Shown in pieces: positions 4,743 through 7,364 of a DNA stretch of 7,364 bases; the stretch's first letter is position 1; the number at the start of each line of letters is the position of its first letter. Made by a program: the position numbers and the translations under genes. Source of the DNA: Demequinaceae bacterium UBA4004 (GTDB lineage: Bacteria > Actinomycetota > Actinomycetes > Actinomycetales > Demequinaceae); contig DGBM01000109.1 in the NCBI GenBank assembly GCA_002384765.1, positions 2,609 through 9,972 on the forward strand, in the 5' to 3' direction. The notes under the pieces are model-generated. The model was not told the DNA's origin. It made no database searches and was given only the letters and a program-made list of their open reading frames with translations.

Positions 4743-5783
4743 ATGATGCCGAACATCCCCGCGCGCCGCCGCCGCGTACACGTCCCGTCCGAGGGCGTGG
4801 TCACGCTCGTTACGGAAGACACTCCGGTTCCCGAGCCTCACGAGGCGCTCGTTGCGACGATCGTGTCGGGCGTCTGTGGATCCGATACCCATGCGTTGCA
4901 CGGCCAGCACCCCGCTATTGCCCTGCCGTACTACCCGGGGCACGAGGTGGTAGGAGTTGTCGTGGCCGTCGGCGCCGACGTCACCTCGGTCGCCGTGGGC
5001 GACAGGGTCACACCCGAGCCGACACTTCCGTGCGGCACCTGCAAGGTGTGTCTGGCGGGCCACCACAACGTGTGCGAGAACCTGCGGTTCTTCGGCTGCG
5101 GCTACCGCGAAGGAGGCATGGCCGATAACTTCACGTGCGATGCGTCCCGCCTACACAAGGTGCCCGCGGAGTTCACCGACCACCAGGCGGCGCTGATCGA
5201 ACCCCTCTCGACCCCCGTCCACGCGACCGGGCTCGCGGGTGACCTGTCGGGCAAGACTGTCGCGATCCTCGGGTCCGGCACCATCGGTCTGCTCATGCTG
5301 TCGGCAGCGAGGGCCGCGGGTGCTCGCAAGATCGTGGTGACCGATGTGCTCGCCGACAAGCGGGCGCTCGCCGAACGTGCGGGGGCGGATGCCACGGTTG
5401 ACGCGGCCGACCCGGACGTGGCGGCCCAGGTGCGCGAAGCGTTGGGCGAAAGCGCCGACGCCGTCTTCGACTGCGTCGCCATCCAACCCACCGTGGACGC
5501 GGCCGTGGCGATGGTCGCCTACGGAGGCGTCGTCGTCATCGTGGGCGTTCCCGCGAAGCCCGTCACGGTCAACATTCCGCACTTGCAGGACAGGCAGATT
5601 GCCCTCCAGGGCGCGGCGACCTACCTGGCCGAGGACTATCGACGGGCGATGGAGATCATTGGTTCCGGCGCCGTGGATGCCGAAGCGATGGTCACCAAGG
5701 AGTTCCCGGTGGAGCAGGTGAGCGAGGCCTTCGCCGCCTCCGAATCGGGCCACGAGGTGAAGGTGCTCATACGGCTCCAGTAG
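4743..5783 (+). CDS. Zinc-dependent medium-chain alcohol/polyol dehydrogenase
   Basis: A cytosolic medium-chain dehydrogenase that oxidises an alcohol to a ketone or aldehyde with NAD(P). The 346-residue length matches the sorbitol/threonine/xylitol dehydrogenase group. Catalytic zinc ligands are C45 (GVCGSD), H67-E68 (PGHE) and the E153 region (EPLSTPVHA). The structural-zinc loop has C97, C100, C103 and C111 (PCGTCKVCLAGHHNVC). The Rossmann motif is GSGTIG (177-182), and D201 at the end of the second strand (VVTDVLADKR) suggests NAD rather than NADP. ATG 4743 follows AGGAAAG at good spacing; a second ATG directly follows (4746). It has its own candidate promoter and operator, and faces a convergent transketolase gene. 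Substrate cannot be assigned; a polyol or sugar alcohol is plausible, threonine dehydrogenase an alternative. Confidence 0.92.
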   Translation: MMPNIPARRRRVHVPSEGVVTLVTEDTPVPEPHEALVATIVSGVCGSDTHALHGQHPAIALPYYPGHEVVGVVVAVGADVTSVAVGDRVTPEPTLPCGTCKVCLAGHHNVCENLRFFGCGYREGGMADNFTCDASRLHKVPAEFTDHQAALIEPLSTPVHATGLAGDLSGKTVAILGSGTIGLLMLSAARAAGARKIVVTDVLADKRALAERAGADATVDAADPDVAAQVREALGESADAVFDCVAIQPTVDAAVAMVAYGGVVVIVGVPAKPVTVNIPHLQDRQIALQGAATYLAEDYRRAMEIIGSGAVDAEAMVTKEFPVEQVSEAFAASESGHEVKVLIRLQ

Positions 5784-5789
5784 GCCACC

Positions 5790-5809
5790 ACTGCTCAACT
5801 CTCAGCAGT
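5790..5809 (+). terminator. Weak hairpin after the alcohol dehydrogenase
   Basis: ACTGCT (5790-5795) and AGCAGT (5804-5809) form a six-base stem with an eight-base loop, seven bases after the stop. No T run follows, so its role as a terminator is uncertain. Confidence 0.3.
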
Positions 5810-5835
5810 CGGTTCCGATCAGCGCACCTCGCCCA

Positions 5836-5861
5836 GCGCCTGGACGTGACCGGTCAGGCGC
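5836..5861. terminator. Inverted repeat at the convergent gene junction, spanning the transketolase stop
   Basis: GCGCCTG (5836-5842) and CAGGCGC (5855-5861) are exact inverted arms around 12 bases. The transketolase stop codon (5854-5856) lies in the 3' arm on the plus strand. It could act as a bidirectional terminator between the two convergent genes, but it has no T tract on either strand. Confidence 0.3.
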
Positions 5862-7364
5862 GGAGCCGTTCGAGGCAGCGGTGGGCCGCGCTGACGACGC
5901 CGCCGACGGTGATATCGAAGCGCTCAAAGAGTTCGGGACCGCTTGCTGACGCCCCATATTCATTGATCGAGACGATCTCACCTGCGTCGCCGGTGAACTC
6001 GCGCCAGCCGCCTGCCGCACCGGCCTCCACCGCCACCCGAGCCTTCACGTCCGGTGGCAACACTGCGTTGCGGTACTCGGACGTCTGCTCGGCAAACCAC
6101 TCGAGGCACGGTGCCGAGACGACGCGCGCCTCCACGCCTTCGCGAGCGAGGATCTCACGGGCTGAAAGAGCGAGTTGGACCTCAGATCCCGTGGCAATCA
6201 CAATGATGTCGGGCCTGCCCTGCGGGGCGTCAGCGAGGACGTATGCGCCCTTGGAGGCGAGTTGCGCTGGAGCGAGGCCCTGAGCGGCGTCGGCGGCACG
6301 ATCCGGCACGGGCACCGCCTGACGGGTCAGCACGATGCCGGTGGGGCCGTTGGTCCGCCGCAGAGCCTCCAGCCAGACCGCACTCACTTCATCGGCGTCG
6401 GCCGGTCTCGCGACGGCGAGGTGGGGGATGAGCCGCAACGACGCGAGATGCTCCACCGGTTGGTGGGTCGGGCCGTCCTCGCCCAGGCCCATGGAGTCGT
6501 GGGTCCATACGAAGATGCTGGGAATGCCCATGAGCGCAGCGAGCCGGACTGACGGCCGCATGTAGTCACTGAAGATCAGGAAGGTGCCTCCGAAGACTCG
6601 CGTGGGTCCGTGAAGAACGATGCCGTTCAGGATCGCCGCCATCGCGTGCTCACGAATACCGAAGTGCAGGACTCGTCCGTACGGATCGGCGGGCCAGGCG
6701 GCCGTTCCGCGTCGGGTGGGGTTGAACGACGCTGCGTCGTGGATGGTCGTGAGATTCGAGTCGGCCAGGTCCGCGGACCCTCCCCACAGTTCGGGAAGCG
6801 GGGCCGCGAGCGCGTTGATGACGGCGCCGGACGCGGCGCGCGTCGCGATCGACGTGCCCGGTTCAAAATGCGGAAGCAAACTCTCGATCCCTTCGGGCAA
6901 CTGGCCGCTCATGAGGCGATCGAGAAGACTCTTGCGCTCCGGGTGACGTTCCGCCCACGCGTCGAACTCGGACTGCCACTGGTCTCGGACCGTACGCGAC
7001 CGCTGTGCGAGTTCGCGAGTGTGGGCCAGCACCGTGTCATCGACGACGAAGGATTGGTCGGGATCCCATCCCAGCGCACGCTTGGTTGCCTTCAGTTCGG
7101 CGTCGCCGAGCTTTGCCCCGTGCACGCTCCCGGTGTTCTGCTTGCCCGGGGACGGCCAGCCGATGATGGTGCGAAGGATGATGATCGACGGGCGAGCGGT
7201 ATCGGCCTTGGCGGCGGCGATGGCGTCGTTGAGGCCGTGCACATCCTCCACATAGGCGCCGTCCCGGCGCCACTGAACGGTCTGCACGTCCCAGCCGTAC
7301 GATGCGTAGCGTTGCGCCACGTCCTCCGTGAAGGCGACGTCGGTGTCGTCCTCGATCGAGATCT
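5854..7364 (-). CDS. tkt: Transketolase, partial (N-terminus beyond right edge)
   Basis: Transketolase moves two-carbon units between sugar phosphates in the non-oxidative pentose phosphate pathway, with thiamine diphosphate and Mg. The 502 C-terminal residues are present, of about 690-700. The fragment starts in the canonical ISIEDDTD-AFTEDV segment, so the GDGx(n)N cofactor motif lies outside. Visible elements, numbered from the fragment: H81 in SVHGAKLG, R175, GGSADLADSN (194-203), the catalytic glutamate E238 in FGIREHAM, the aromatic thiamine pocket F261/F264/Y267 in TFLIFSDYMR, and H288 with D296 and H300 in THDSMGLGEDGPTHQPVEH. The C-terminal domain has ATGSEVQLA, APCLEWFAEQ and SINEYGASASGPELFERF. 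GTG 7320 is internal, not a start, because conserved sequence continues upstream. All visible active-site residues are intact. Confidence 0.97.
   Translation of the reverse strand, partial: ISIEDDTDVAFTEDVAQRYASYGWDVQTVQWRRDGAYVEDVHGLNDAIAAAKADTARPSIIILRTIIGWPSPGKQNTGSVHGAKLGDAELKATKRALGWDPDQSFVVDDTVLAHTRELAQRSRTVRDQWQSEFDAWAERHPERKSLLDRLMSGQLPEGIESLLPHFEPGTSIATRAASGAVINALAAPLPELWGGSADLADSNLTTIHDAASFNPTRRGTAAWPADPYGRVLHFGIREHAMAAILNGIVLHGPTRVFGGTFLIFSDYMRPSVRLAALMGIPSIFVWTHDSMGLGEDGPTHQPVEHLASLRLIPHLAVARPADADEVSAVWLEALRRTNGPTGIVLTRQAVPVPDRAADAAQGLAPAQLASKGAYVLADAPQGRPDIIVIATGSEVQLALSAREILAREGVEARVVSAPCLEWFAEQTSEYRNAVLPPDVKARVAVEAGAAGGWREFTGDAGEIVSINEYGASASGPELFERFDITVGGVVSAAHRCLERLRA

Noticed and set aside
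5854..7320. Transketolase starting at GTG 7320
   Set aside because: Conserved transketolase sequence (IEDDTD, AFTED) continues in frame to the window edge, so this valine is internal.

Overview
The window looks like a chromosomal segment of a high-GC actinobacterium, probably in the order Micrococcales. The evidence is the GC-rich third codon positions, the gene order rpsF-ssb-rpsR-rplI followed by dnaB, a FemA/FemB-type peptidoglycan-bridge enzyme divergent from that cluster, and actinobacterial-style protein sequences. The genus cannot be fixed from the sequence alone. There is no tRNA, rRNA, CRISPR array, insertion sequence or phage gene. This is mostly core genome, and I see no new multi-gene system. 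The unusual content lies in the non-coding stretches.

Layout. 1-713 (minus) is the N-terminal part of a FemA/FemB-family aminoacyltransferase cut by the left edge. 714-878 is a divergent promoter region with a perfect hairpin in the rpsF leader. 879-2436 (plus) is the compact operon rpsF, ssb, rpsR, rplI: two small-subunit proteins that bind the ribosome as neighbours, the single-strand DNA-binding protein, and large-subunit protein L9. It ends in a long GC-rich hairpin at 2445-2510. 2511-2835 is a 325-base non-coding stretch with a 12-base direct repeat, five DnaA-box-like 9-mers on one face of the helix, and a palindrome. It leads into dnaB (2836-4197, GTG start), the replicative helicase, which is followed by a good intrinsic terminator.

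4255-4742 is mainly non-coding. It holds a possible relic of a small cysteine/histidine protein on the minus strand. It also holds a candidate promoter whose -10 is covered by an inverted repeat, and a leader of about 220 bases rich in hairpins. These precede a zinc-dependent medium-chain (sorbitol/threonine dehydrogenase-like) alcohol dehydrogenase at 4743-5783. Convergent to it is the C-terminal three quarters of a transketolase (5854-7364, minus), cut by the right edge.

Functionally the window joins translation and replication genes (S6, SSB, S18, L9, DnaB) to a carbon-metabolism pair. A polyol/sugar-alcohol dehydrogenase next to transketolase would fit feeding ketoses into the pentose phosphate pathway, but the two genes are convergent and not co-transcribed, so that link is only a suggestion.
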